Below are positions 1-7,063 of a stretch of DNA of 11,156 bases, in pieces. How positions within the stretch are numbered: the first letter of the stretch is position 1; each line of letters begins with the position of its first letter. Origin of the DNA: Desulfobacula sp. (GTDB taxonomy: Bacteria; Desulfobacterota; Desulfobacteria; Desulfobacterales; Desulfobacteraceae); the NCBI GenBank assembly GCA_018702715.1, contig JABIYQ010000495.1, positions 1-11,156 on the forward strand. The letters are read 5' to 3'. The translations under genes were made by a program, and so were the position numbers. The notes beneath the pieces were generated by a model. That model saw only the letters and a list, made by a program, of their open reading frames with translations, did not search any database and was not told where the DNA came from.

Positions 1-1883
1 ATTTCCGCCCCAAGTTTATATTTTTTTGCAAGCTCAACGCCATTTTTTACATGGCCTATTAAAACAAGAGCAGACATGGAAGGAGAGAGCTTGTCATGCC
101 TGTTTTTCCCGTCGGCCTGATTTTCAATAAAATATAATTTTTTATCCAATTTTCCAATGTCATGGTAATATCCCATTACTTTTGCCTTTAGACTGCTGAC
201 ATCTATAGCAGATGCAGCAGCTTCCGCCAAAGTGGCAACAATGACGCTGTGGTTATACGTTCCAGGGGCTTCAATCATAAGTTTTTTAATCAGGGGCTGA
301 TCAAGATTTGAAAATTCCAACAGCTTTGAGTCTGTCGTATAATCAAAGATAAGCTCGATGAGCGGTGCAAATCCAATGGTCAGGGTAGCGGAAAAAAGGC
401 CACCGCAAAAAGCCATGGCCATTTCTTTTGCCAAAATGATCAGATCCGGCTGGGCAAGGGAATAGAATCCAATGGAAAGGGCCAGGACTCCATTGAAGAT
501 CGCAAGCTTGAAACCGGCTATGATAAAGTTTTTTCTTGCCTGCCGCGCGTTGATCCAATAGGCAGCAGTAATACTCGATAAAAAGAAAAAGATAAAAACT
601 TCAAAATTGCCTGAAAATACAAGAGTTGCCAGAACAGAGAGAATAATTGTGAAAAAAACGGCAATATCAAATCCTAAAAACAGGCAGACCAGCATGGCAG
701 CTGAAGGGATTGGAATGATCATGAAAAAAGATAGAGAGGAAATATCCCATGTGGCATCGGGATTTGCCGACTGGGCAATAAAGGTCGAAGCTTTTGCAAA
801 GGTCAGATAAAGAATAAGTCCTAATGCCAGAAATAAAATGTGTTTATTGTGTGCAGCTCGTAATTTTTTGTGATCCTTTAAAAATAGGAGATAAACAACC
901 AGGATGGTGAAAAAAGTGATAAGGGCAACCCCCGTACTGGAAATAATAATATTTTTTTCTTTTACCTGTTCCTGGAGGGCCAGAAGTTTTACCAATTGAA
1001 CCTTATCTACCCGTTCGCCTTCCCTTAAAATCATTTCGCCTGTTTTGATCTGGTATAAAATAGGTTTGATTTGGTCTTCTGCTTCTTTGATTCTTTTTTC
1101 CGTCTCATTTTTATTTAGGGTTATATTGGGTTGCAATAATCTCTGGCACAGATCAACGATGAGGTTGGAAAGATTATAATTAATATCTTTTAACAGGGGC
1201 TGACCTTCGATTCGTACCATGGTTTTCGCCTGGTCCGGACCATAAAAAGCCTTTAAATTATTAACGATTCTCTCTTCTTTGGAACCAATGGTTCGAAGAA
1301 TAATCCCCTTGTGCGCTTCTTTTAGTAAAATTTCTTTATTGGCCACAATTCCATTGGTAAGAATTTTTTCAATAATAATTTTAATTTTTTTTGTCATATC
1401 AGAAGAGAATTGATCCTTATATAAAATAGTATAAACTCCCTTGCTGATTTCAATCCCAAGTTTTTCCTCAAATTCAGGTTTGGTATCCAATACAATGGCA
1501 AATGTCGGGTCGGGTTCAGAGTTTTGCTCATTTGCCTTTTTAAATAGTCCCCTAGGGATTTTCATGGCATCATCAATGCCGGAAAAGATTTTATTTAAAA
1601 GGTTGGCATCAAAATCATAAATATTTTTTACAGAGTCTTTGACCTCATCCTTTTTAATACTTGTGGTTTTTGTATCTTCAACAAAGAAATTTTTCGGTGC
1701 TTTGATATCCCTTTTTGCAACATCCCCGATGTTGTAAGAATAAGAAGTTTGACTCTGTTTGGGATGGTGGGTAAAGGTAAACAAGGCAGTTATAAGAATC
1801 AGCATCAGCCACAACACATAAGGTGTTGTAAGAAGAAATTCTTTAGCCTGAGTAATGTTATTTTCGGGTTTGTTTTTTTTCAT
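1..1883 (-). CDS. 7TM-HD family phosphohydrolase (YqfF/PgpH-like), 3' end outside the window
   Basis: The minus-strand frame is open from ATG at 1883 to the left edge, giving 627 residues without a stop. The layout is that of 7TM-HD proteins: a short cytoplasmic N-terminus, one membrane helix (about residues 21-37), a large extracytoplasmic domain (about 45-305) ending in a GEMILREGERV-type segment, a multi-pass membrane block (about 312-500), then a cytoplasmic HD domain. Visible metal ligands are His545 (APGTYNHS), His574-Asp575 (YYHDIGK), His596 and His611 (IGHVKNG). The spacing matches Listeria PgpH, a c-di-AMP phosphodiesterase; the later His-His and Asp ligands would lie beyond the window. 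The substrate in this lineage is not proven. The start overlaps the end of phoH by 26 bp in another frame, suggesting translational coupling; an in-frame ATG two codons upstream (1889) is equally possible, and neither has a strong Shine-Dalgarno. In related bacteria ybeY often follows. Family call is firm, exact start less so. Confidence 0.92.
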   Translation of the reverse strand, partial: MKKNKPENNITQAKEFLLTTPYVLWLMLILITALFTFTHHPKQSQTSYSYNIGDVAKRDIKAPKNFFVEDTKTTSIKKDEVKDSVKNIYDFDANLLNKIFSGIDDAMKIPRGLFKKANEQNSEPDPTFAIVLDTKPEFEEKLGIEISKGVYTILYKDQFSSDMTKKIKIIIEKILTNGIVANKEILLKEAHKGIILRTIGSKEERIVNNLKAFYGPDQAKTMVRIEGQPLLKDINYNLSNLIVDLCQRLLQPNITLNKNETEKRIKEAEDQIKPILYQIKTGEMILREGERVDKVQLVKLLALQEQVKEKNIIISSTGVALITFFTILVVYLLFLKDHKKLRAAHNKHILFLALGLILYLTFAKASTFIAQSANPDATWDISSLSFFMIIPIPSAAMLVCLFLGFDIAVFFTIILSVLATLVFSGNFEVFIFFFLSSITAAYWINARQARKNFIIAGFKLAIFNGVLALSIGFYSLAQPDLIILAKEMAMAFCGGLFSATLTIGFAPLIELIFDYTTDSKLLEFSNLDQPLIKKLMIEAPGTYNHSVIVATLAEAAASAIDVSSLKAKVMGYYHDIGKLDKKLYFIENQADGKNRHDKLSPSMSALVLIGHVKNGVELAKKYKLGAE

Positions 1884-2808
1884 ATGCATCAATAATGCTT
1901 GCTACAAGTTTATGGCGTACAACATCATCCTTTGAAAAATAAATAAATTCAATCCCTTTTATTTTATTTAATATTTTTTTTATTTCAATGAGACCTGATA
2001 GTCTGCCCTTTGGCAGGTCTATTTGCGTAATGTCGCCGGTGACAATGGCCTTTGATCCATATCCGATTCGTGTTAAAAACATTTTCATTTGTTCCGAAGT
2101 TGTATTCTGTGCTTCATCCAGGATTATAAAAGCATTGTTCAGCGTTCTTCCCCGCATAAAGGCAAGAGGTGCTATTTCAATGGTTTCCTGTTCAATGAGC
2201 ATTTTTGCTTTTTCAAAGTCCATCATATCATAAAGCGCATCATATAAAGGCCGCAGGTATGGGTTGATTTTCTGGGCCAGATCTCCGGGTAAAAATCCCA
2301 AAGCCTCGCCGGCTTCAACAGCAGGTCTTGTCAAAATAATTCTTTTTACTTCCCCTTTTGAGAATGCAGCCATTGCCATTGCCATGGCAAGATAGGTTTT
2401 TCCTGTCCCTGCCGGGCCAATGGAAATAAGAATGTCATTCTTTTTAATTGCTTTGACATAGTTTTGCTGGGAAGGATTTCTGGGGGTGATGGTTTTGTTT
2501 CGGACGGTTTTAAATATAGTTGTTGAAAAGATATCTTTTAAATGAGAGTTATTGTTATTCTTTATTGTATTGATTGCAGCATCAATATCAGCTTCTCCAA
2601 AGGAGAATTTATCTTCTAAAAGGATATAAAGCTGGTTGATCAGTTTTTCGGCAAGATTTACATCCTTGGGATTACCGTTAACCAATAACGAGTTTCCCCG
2701 GGTGTCTATTGTAACTTTAAAGGCCTCACAAATTTTGTCCAGGTTGTGATTGTGATGGCCGAATAGCTCCCGGGCAAGCGTAAGGTTTTGAAACGTCAAA
2801 TTTTTCAT
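1858..2808 (-). CDS. PhoH family P-loop ATPase (PhoH-like/YbeZ)
   Basis: This 316-residue protein has the normal length for the PhoH-like (YbeZ) group. The N-terminal KH-like part spans about residues 10-70, followed by a helical linker and the PhoH ATPase domain from about 110. Walker A is GPAGTGKT at 131-138 and Walker B is FIILDEAQ around 227-234. Other family signatures are LTRPAVEAGEALGFLPGD (159-176) and the GDITQIDLP stretch (258-266). Family members are cytoplasmic ATPases linked to RNA metabolism; YbeZ works with the RNase YbeY. The gene opens a minus-strand run with the 7TM-HD gene, whose start it overlaps, and diverges from cvpA across about 108 bp. The ATG has only a poor upstream Shine-Dalgarno, but the N-terminal sequence fits the family. 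Known from family: RNA-linked ATPase. Inferred: the same role here. Confidence 0.95.
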   Translation of the reverse strand: MKNLTFQNLTLARELFGHHNHNLDKICEAFKVTIDTRGNSLLVNGNPKDVNLAEKLINQLYILLEDKFSFGEADIDAAINTIKNNNNSHLKDIFSTTIFKTVRNKTITPRNPSQQNYVKAIKKNDILISIGPAGTGKTYLAMAMAMAAFSKGEVKRIILTRPAVEAGEALGFLPGDLAQKINPYLRPLYDALYDMMDFEKAKMLIEQETIEIAPLAFMRGRTLNNAFIILDEAQNTTSEQMKMFLTRIGYGSKAIVTGDITQIDLPKGRLSGLIEIKKILNKIKGIEFIYFSKDDVVRHKLVASIIDAYEKKQTRK

Positions 2809-2838
2809 GGACTATAGGGTGCATTTTATTTATTTAAA

Positions 2839-2882
2839 GGTCAATAAAAATCTTGACTAAAAAACGGGTTAATTGTTATTGA
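2839..2882. promoter_or_regulatory. Weak divergent promoter candidates between phoH and cvpA
   Basis: In the 108-bp gap, a plus-strand TTGACT (2853-2858) could be a -35 box for cvpA-mazG, with a poor -10 (TATTGA, 2877-2882) 18 bp downstream. A minus-strand TTGACC (2844-2839) faces phoH but has no convincing -10 at the right distance. The pair of back-to-back TTGAC elements fits divergent transcription but is weak evidence. Confidence 0.3.
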
Positions 2883-2916
2883 AACCTCACTTTTAATCAA
2901 AGTAAAAAGGGAAAGC

Positions 2917-3438
2917 ATGAACTTTTTTGACGTCGCTGTTATAGTTATTGTATCGTTTTGTTTGATACGAGGTATATTTAACGGGCTTGTAGGGGAGGTC
3001 TCCGGAATCATAGGCGTTTATGCAGGATTTTACGGCGCTTATACATACTATCCTCTGATTACGGTTTATGTTGAGAAATTGATTAAATCTTCTGATATCA
3101 GAAATCTCGTGGCTTTTTTTATTTTATTTTGTTCTATTTTCATGATTGTTAGTCTTATCTCCCTTTTGATTCGCAAAATTTTAAAATTTGTTTTTTTAGG
3201 ATGGGTTGACAGATCTCTTGGACTTGTTTTTGGCGCGTGCAAAGGTATCTTGGTCGTTTCAGTTCTTTTTATTATGATCACAACGTTTTTACCAAAGGGC
3301 TCAAACCTTTTAACAGGTTCAAAATTTTTTCCATATGTTGCAATCGTATCCAAAGCTATGACTGTGTTGGTTTCCAAAGATACCAGAAATGATTTTTTAA
3401 AACATCTGGAAGGAATTCAAAAGAGTTGGAAACTTTAG
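2917..3438 (+). CDS. cvpA: CvpA family membrane protein
   Basis: This 173-residue protein is almost all membrane segments: about residues 4-20, 25-47, 64-88 and 101-126, followed by a short soluble tail. The N-terminal pattern FFDVAVIVIV...RGIFNGLVGEVSGIIG and the later WVDRSLGLVFGACKG segment (96-110) are typical of CvpA (colicin V production) proteins. Its biochemical activity is not well defined; in enterics the gene is needed for colicin V export and envelope robustness. A purine-rich AAAAGGGAAAG precedes the ATG. The 3' end overlaps the proposed TTG start of mazG by 13 bp, so the two are probably co-transcribed and translationally coupled. Family call is based on topology and motifs, so fairly but not absolutely sure. 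Confidence 0.88.
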   Translation: MNFFDVAVIVIVSFCLIRGIFNGLVGEVSGIIGVYAGFYGAYTYYPLITVYVEKLIKSSDIRNLVAFFILFCSIFMIVSLISLLIRKILKFVFLGWVDRSLGLVFGACKGILVVSVLFIMITTFLPKGSNLLTGSKFFPYVAIVSKAMTVLVSKDTRNDFLKHLEGIQKSWKL

Positions 3439-4217
3439 AAACTCTGTTTAATATTATCAGAACATTAAGAAGTGAGAAGGGATGTGCCTGGGATAGAAAA
3501 CAGACACCTGAAACCATGTGGAAATGCCTTGCAGAAGAAACATATGAACTTGAAGAGGCAATAACTAAACAAAACCTTGAAAATATTTGCGAGGAATTAG
3601 GGGATGTTTTATTCCAGCTGGTTTTTATTCTGGAGATTTTTCAGGAAAGAAAAGCCTTTACAATTTCAGATGTCATTAACCATGTCGAAACAAAAATGAT
3701 TCGACGTCACCCCCATGTATATGCCGATGCCAGTGTGTCAACCGAGCAGGAGTTGACACTGCAGTGGGAGGCCATTAAAGTTCTGGAAAACAAGGAAAAT
3801 GGACAAAAAAGATTATCTGTACTGGATTCTGTTCCCAAAGGGATGCCATCTTTGATTCGGGCGTTAAAAGTGTCCAAATGCGCAGTAAAAGAAGGGTTTG
3901 ACTGGGATAATATCCATGAAGTACTGGATACTGTAAAAGAGGAAATCAATGAATTTGAGACTGCATTAAAAAAAGGGGATCAAAATGAGGCAGCCATGGA
4001 ATTCGGGGATATTTTATTTTCTCTTGTTAATGTAGCAAGGGCTGCTGAATTCCACCCGGAGACAGCTCTATCAAGGTCCACTGCCAAATTTGAAGGCAGA
4101 TTCAGATTGATGGAAAAAGAATTAAAGGAAAATAAGTTAAACCTCAAGAATCTTTCAAAAGATCAGAAGGATCTTTTGTGGACAAGGGCAAAACAATCCT
4201 GGGGAAACCATTCTTAA
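3426..4217 (+). CDS. mazG: Nucleoside triphosphate pyrophosphohydrolase MazG
   Basis: The product has 263 residues, the same length as Escherichia coli MazG, and holds the two tandem MazG domains. The first carries the EExxE...ExxD metal site (Glu37, Glu38, Glu41, Glu57, Asp60) and the RRHPHVYAD stretch (93-101). The second has Glu172, Glu173, Glu176, Glu192 and Asp195. MazG hydrolyses (d)NTPs to monophosphate and pyrophosphate and is thought to clean damaged nucleotides and lower ppGpp. The start is inferred as TTG at 3426: it lines up with the usual N-terminus (LFNIIRTLR...CAWDRKQT), overlaps cvpA by 13 bp, and has GGAAGGA (3409-3415) about 10 nt upstream. No better ATG exists near it. It ends about 65 bp before a large inverted repeat and converges with the 4358-4759 gene. 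Confidence 0.95.
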   Translation: METLETLFNIIRTLRSEKGCAWDRKQTPETMWKCLAEETYELEEAITKQNLENICEELGDVLFQLVFILEIFQERKAFTISDVINHVETKMIRRHPHVYADASVSTEQELTLQWEAIKVLENKENGQKRLSVLDSVPKGMPSLIRALKVSKCAVKEGFDWDNIHEVLDTVKEEINEFETALKKGDQNEAAMEFGDILFSLVNVARAAEFHPETALSRSTAKFEGRFRLMEKELKENKLNLKNLSKDQKDLLWTRAKQSWGNHS

Positions 4218-4281
4218 TCTGAAATCTCTTTGGGTTCACTCAAAAATAACTTCTAACTATTCAGTTCTTATGTTTGAAACC

Positions 4282-4350
4282 GCCCTATCCGATGGATATT
4301 TGTTTCGATGCTAAACGCTTAACCTCCTGCAAATATCCATCAGACAGGGC
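4282..4350. repeat. Imperfect 21-bp inverted repeat between convergent genes, possible bidirectional terminator
   Basis: The left arm (4282-4302, GCCCTATCCGATGGATATTTG) and right arm (4330-4350) are reverse complements at 19 of 21 positions, with a 27-nt loop. The repeat sits between the convergent mazG and the minus-strand gene that stops at 4358. It could stop transcription from both sides, but neither flank has a real T-tract, and the loop is long for an intrinsic terminator. It may instead be a mobile palindromic repeat or a transcript-stabilising stem. Structure is seen; function is inferred. Confidence 0.7.
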
Positions 4351-4357
4351 TTTGAGA

Positions 4358-4759
4358 TCAATTGTCAGACACCTGTCTGGCCAATTCTATCATTCGGTTA
4401 ACAATGAATTTTGAATCTTCCACGGGCAGGGTATGGGTGGTTCTTTGATTATTTTCATCAATCATAGTATATGTAAATTGATTTTTATTGTTTGGAAAAA
4501 CAATTTTTTCTTCAGATTTTTTTTCTATGGGGCAAGTAATTTCTTTTTTCTTTTTTCCCTTGGGTTTTTCCGTAATTATTCTGCTCAGGATATTTGAAAC
4601 AACTTTAGTAATAACTGCCTGGCGCTTTCCTTCAGAAGAGGTGTCCATATGGTCGACATCATTGTCAAAGAGATTGTTTCTGGTCTGTATATTACCCAGA
4701 CTCAGTTGTCGAGAATAAACTTTCAGGATATTTCGTATTTGATACAAAGGTATTTGCAT
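4358..4759 (-). CDS. Small soluble protein resembling the DVU0524 family (FlgM-associated)
   Basis: This codes for a 133-residue, lysine-rich soluble protein without signal peptide or membrane helix. The N-terminus (IRNILKVYSRQLS, residues 8-20) and the segment MDTSSEGKRQAVITKVVSNI (38-57) recall the small proteins found beside FlgM, the anti-sigma-28 factor, in Desulfovibrio-type bacteria (DVU0524 family). A low-complexity lysine stretch (66-72) links to a C-terminal half (about 85-133). A good Shine-Dalgarno AAGGAG lies 8 nt before the ATG. It is 60 bp downstream of the aldolase gene on the same strand, so co-transcription is likely, although no flagellar gene is visible here. I recognise the family only from memory of its sequence pattern; the gene is well supported, the family less so, and a molecular function is not known to me. 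Confidence 0.8.
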   Translation of the reverse strand: MQIPLYQIRNILKVYSRQLSLGNIQTRNNLFDNDVDHMDTSSEGKRQAVITKVVSNILSRIITEKPKGKKKKEITCPIEKKSEEKIVFPNNKNQFTYTMIDENNQRTTHTLPVEDSKFIVNRMIELARQVSDN

Positions 4760-4801
4760 TTAATCTTCTCCTTAAGTTTAAATTAGCAGTTTGAGAAAAT
4801 T

Positions 4802-4815
4802 AAACCATTTGGTTT
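4802..4815. other. Short palindrome AAACCATTTGGTTT in the aldolase–downstream gene gap
   Basis: Perfect 6-bp arms around a 2-nt centre, just after the aldolase stop on the minus strand. It could form a weak hairpin that partly uncouples the two minus-strand genes, or be a protein site. The stem is too short and AT-rich to call a terminator. Confidence 0.3.
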
Positions 4816-4819
4816 TTTA

Positions 4820-6109
4820 TTAATCGTCAAAATCCCCCTCCTGGCCCTTATCTGTGGTTATGCTTAATGCTTTTTCAATAATCTTTTCTTTTGTCCAATC
4901 ATTTTTAGATTCTATTTTTTCAGTTTTGAAACCCGGATCGCAGGATTGGTTCTTTAAAATTTCATCTATTACGAATTGGGCTGTATCCGTTGCGTTAAAT
5001 ACACGGGTTAAAAGTCCGTAAACAAATTCTTCAACATCCTTTGCCATCCGATCCCGGATTTTTTTGGGCTGGGCCAGCAATCTGCTTTCAAAGGGGCTGT
5101 TGAGCTTTTTAACGTTACCGCCTGTTAAATCATTTGTTTTTGCATAGGCCATCATATCTGCCCACATTTTTTCTGAAACACCTCTGTCTTTTTGTTTGAT
5201 GAAGCTGCCATTGTCAAGGATGGCATTTCCATAATCGTTAACCTTAAGCCCCCAGGATATCATTTGCAGGGCAGTGGCAACATTGGCCTTGGTCGTCCTG
5301 GTTTTTGAGGCGATCTCGCGGAGTCTTTCAGAATTGTTACCCGAGGTTCCGTGCTGGGCACCGGAAACTTTGTATTTGGAAAGAGCCTCATGGATTTGGG
5401 TGGTCAGCTCAACACTGATTCCTTTATCACTGGCTTCAATGCCATGGGTTGTTCCATTATTTAAAGCAATCCAGTTGGGAAAAATATTGTGGGCATTCAG
5501 CCCTTGAATAAGGAAAAGTGCTTCCTGGTCAGTTGAAAGTCCCAATTTCCCTTTTATTTCACCCACTTCTGTTTCAAGACCCGCCCAGGTGGGAATATAT
5601 GGGGATAATTCAATATTTGCAAGAAGGTTCTGGTCATCAGGCATATGGGAGGCATCAATGGCAATGGAGGTAATTCCCGCATCAAACAAAGACAGAATTT
5701 CCGTTTTAGCCGGTTCAACTTCTTCCGGCTTTTTGATACCGAAATGATCAGCATGGATAGCTACAGGAACGGTAATGCCAAGTTCATTCATAAAGGCATC
5801 CGTCATTCTTGCAATATTCCACAAATTCACTGCACAATAAGCGTTTGTCCCGCCCTCGGATCTGGCGATTTCAATTATAATAGCGGCATTGGCCCTTTGA
5901 GCGGCTGCAAGAGCGCCTCTGATTACAAAAGAGCTTCTCCCGTTGGCGGCAATGGTCATGGCCTTTGTCTTGAGTAACATGGCCTGATCTATATATTTCC
6001 CACTGACAAGAAGTGCCTTGGAGTTGGGGAAAAGTTTTTTTATATTCGGGGGTCTACCCAGGTCAAGTGCGGCTTTGAAGTCTGAAGAGTAGTTTAAAGG
6101 TTTTGTCAT
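4820..6109 (-). CDS. Class II fructose-bisphosphate aldolase family protein, long form
   Basis: This 429-residue protein belongs to the zinc-dependent class II aldolases, which cleave or form fructose-1,6-bisphosphate from dihydroxyacetone phosphate and glyceraldehyde-3-phosphate. Visible active-site parts are AIHADHFG (117-124, catalytic Asp121 and zinc ligand His122), LETEVGEIKG (178-187), NNGTTHG (217-223, probable zinc ligand His222) and SGAQHGTSGN (249-258, zinc ligand His253). It is about 70 residues longer than E. coli FbaA, mainly from a C-terminal extension (about 340-429) rich in charged residues. Members of this long subfamily could use another sugar phosphate, so fructose bisphosphate is the likely rather than proven substrate. 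AGGAGG precedes the ATG at a good distance. A perfect TATAAT lies about 60 bp upstream, next to a dyad like that of the neighbouring fadR-type regulator. Confidence 0.9.
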   Translation of the reverse strand: MTKPLNYSSDFKAALDLGRPPNIKKLFPNSKALLVSGKYIDQAMLLKTKAMTIAANGRSSFVIRGALAAAQRANAAIIIEIARSEGGTNAYCAVNLWNIARMTDAFMNELGITVPVAIHADHFGIKKPEEVEPAKTEILSLFDAGITSIAIDASHMPDDQNLLANIELSPYIPTWAGLETEVGEIKGKLGLSTDQEALFLIQGLNAHNIFPNWIALNNGTTHGIEASDKGISVELTTQIHEALSKYKVSGAQHGTSGNNSERLREIASKTRTTKANVATALQMISWGLKVNDYGNAILDNGSFIKQKDRGVSEKMWADMMAYAKTNDLTGGNVKKLNSPFESRLLAQPKKIRDRMAKDVEEFVYGLLTRVFNATDTAQFVIDEILKNQSCDPGFKTEKIESKNDWTKEKIIEKALSITTDKGQEGDFDD

Positions 6110-6169
6110 ATCACCCTCCTATGTCTTTTAGATCAGATTAAAATTATTGAGTATTTTTTACACGAAACC

Positions 6170-6175
6170 ATTATA
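6170..6175 (-). promoter_or_regulatory. Candidate -10 box of the aldolase gene
   Basis: A perfect TATAAT on the minus strand sits about 60 bp before the aldolase ATG. No good -35 is seen 17 bp upstream (CATTAT only), so it may be a weak or activator-dependent promoter. The dyad at 6196-6211 would overlap its -35 region. Confidence 0.45.
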
Positions 6176-6195
6176 AAATCAAGGAATATCGAATA

Positions 6196-6211
6196 ATGAA
6201 TAGCAATTCAT
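6196..6211. promoter_or_regulatory. Dyad ATGAATAGCAATTCAT, candidate FadR-like operator
   Basis: Perfect 6-bp arms around a 4-nt centre. It has the same 16-bp architecture (ATGAATNNNNNTTCAT) as the dyad over the regulator's own promoter, and resembles the Bacillus subtilis FadR box (TGAATGANTANTCATTCA) in its half-site letters. It overlaps the -35 region of the proposed aldolase promoter, so binding there would be expected to repress. Sequence seen; binding inferred. Confidence 0.45.
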
Positions 6212-6335
6212 GAATAACTTATTGGAATAAAATCGGGCATAATTTTTAAAATAGAAAAGATAATTTAATTATAACTATCTGTAAGATAAGATAAAACTAA
6301 TTATATCTTTAAAGTTTATAATAATGATTAACTGC

Positions 6336-6364
6336 TTGACATTTATAAAACTCTTTTGTTAAAT
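6336..6364 (+). promoter_or_regulatory. Sigma-70-type promoter of the FadR-like regulator gene
   Basis: A perfect -35 TTGACA (6336-6341) is followed after exactly 17 bp by TTAAAT (6359-6364), a 4/6 match to the -10 consensus. Transcription would start near 6371, giving a leader of about 37 nt before the TTG at 6408. This places the ATG at 6366 upstream of the transcript. Confidence 0.65.
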
Positions 6365-6382
6365 AATGAATCTTTGTTCATT
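6365..6382. promoter_or_regulatory. Dyad AATGAATCTTTGTTCATT, candidate autoregulatory operator
   Basis: Perfect 6-bp arms around a 6-nt centre, lying immediately after the -10 box and across the predicted transcription start. This is a classic place for a TetR-family repressor to act on its own gene. The half-site ATGAA/TTCAT shares letters with the Bacillus FadR box. Direct binding is inferred. Confidence 0.55.
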
Positions 6383-6388
6383 TATATT

Positions 6389-6397
6389 AAGGAAGGA
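6389..6397 (+). promoter_or_regulatory. Ribosome binding site that decides the start of the FadR-like gene
   Basis: AAGGAAGGA lies 10 nt before TTG 6408, while the earlier in-frame ATG (6366) has no Shine-Dalgarno. It supports the TTG start. Confidence 0.6.
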
Positions 6398-6407
6398 TGA
6401 TAACAGT

Positions 6408-6449
6408 TTGCAAAAGAATAAATCAGATCTGCAGAAGAACAAATCGGAA
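6408..6449 (+). repeat. Tandem 21-nt repeat at the start of the FadR-like gene
   Basis: Two units, 6408-6428 and 6429-6449, encode LQKNKSD and LQKNKSE. The DNA units differ at five positions, four of them silent and one an Asp/Glu change. This points to an old in-frame duplication kept by selection on the protein, and so to translation at least from 6408. Confidence 0.7.
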
Positions 6450-7013
6450 AAATATAATAAAATATTAAGTAGTGCTGGTGCAGTGTTTGCAGAATATGGA
6501 TTTTACAAAGCAACCATATCACAAATAGCAACAAAGGCAGGCGTGGCTGACGGCACATTATACCTGTATTTTAAAAACAAAGATGATATTTTATACCAAT
6601 TCATAAATTTTAAAACCCATGTGGTGTTTAAAAAAATGCATGCTGCAGTTGAAAATGGTAAGAATGCTGAAGAAAAATTGCGGTTTTTGATCCGCTGTCA
6701 TCTTGAGGAATTTCAAAATGATAAAAATATGGCAATTATTTTTCAATCAGAAGTAAGATATTTAAGGGATATTGAATCTCAAATCAAAGATATTTCAAAA
6801 ATGTATCTTGATCTGCTGTCAGATATTATTGAGCAGGGACAAATTGAAGGTTCAATTCGCCAAGACCTTTTTGTCGGTCTTGTTAAACGGTTTATTCTAG
6901 GGGCTGTGGAAGGTGTTATCAGAACCTGGGTGACTGCCGATGGCCGATATGATCTGGTTTCAATGGCAGACCCTCTGGTGGATCTTTATCTGACAGGAGT
7001 AAAAGGTAAATAA
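6408..7013 (+). CDS. TetR/AcrR family regulator, FadR (YsiA)-like, probable acyl-CoA-responsive repressor
   Basis: With the TTG start proposed here the protein has 201 residues, close to Bacillus subtilis FadR (YsiA). An in-frame ATG at 6366 would add 14 residues but lies before the predicted transcript start and lacks a ribosome site. The N-terminal helix-turn-helix domain (about 15-61) has ATISQIATKAGVADGTLYLY followed by FKNKDDIL, nearly as in FadR. The C-terminal domain keeps the FadR-like pattern MAIIFQSEVRYLR (about 108-120), GAVEGVIRTWVTADGRYDLV (165-184) and a YLTGVKGK-like tail. FadR-type repressors leave DNA when they bind long-chain acyl-CoA and control beta-oxidation genes, including etfBA. 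Here the gene stands directly before an ETF:quinone oxidoreductase–etfBA operon, which supports that role. The first 14 codons form a tandem 7-codon repeat. Family firm; effector and targets inferred. Confidence 0.92.
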   Translation: MQKNKSDLQKNKSEKYNKILSSAGAVFAEYGFYKATISQIATKAGVADGTLYLYFKNKDDILYQFINFKTHVVFKKMHAAVENGKNAEEKLRFLIRCHLEEFQNDKNMAIIFQSEVRYLRDIESQIKDISKMYLDLLSDIIEQGQIEGSIRQDLFVGLVKRFILGAVEGVIRTWVTADGRYDLVSMADPLVDLYLTGVKGK

Positions 7014-7063
7014 ATGCCATATAGTGTTTGAACGATCTAAATTTGTTGAATAAGGCTTTTTGC

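Noticed and set aside
607..810. Plus-strand open frame within the 7TM-HD gene
   Set aside because: It lies opposite the membrane block of the HD protein; no ribosome site and no family features.
4303..4329. AGGAGG on the minus strand in the loop of the 4282-4350 repeat, as a ribosome site of a small gene
   Set aside because: No start codon at suitable spacing opens a frame of useful length on the minus strand.
6276..6288. Small dyad TATCTGTAAGATA as a regulator site
   Set aside because: Five-bp AT-rich arms are expected by chance in this gap and it does not match the other two dyads.
6366..6407. ATG at 6366 as start of the FadR-like regulator (215 residues)
   Set aside because: It has no Shine-Dalgarno, lies inside the operator dyad and before the predicted transcription start; the extra residues have no counterpart in Bacillus FadR.
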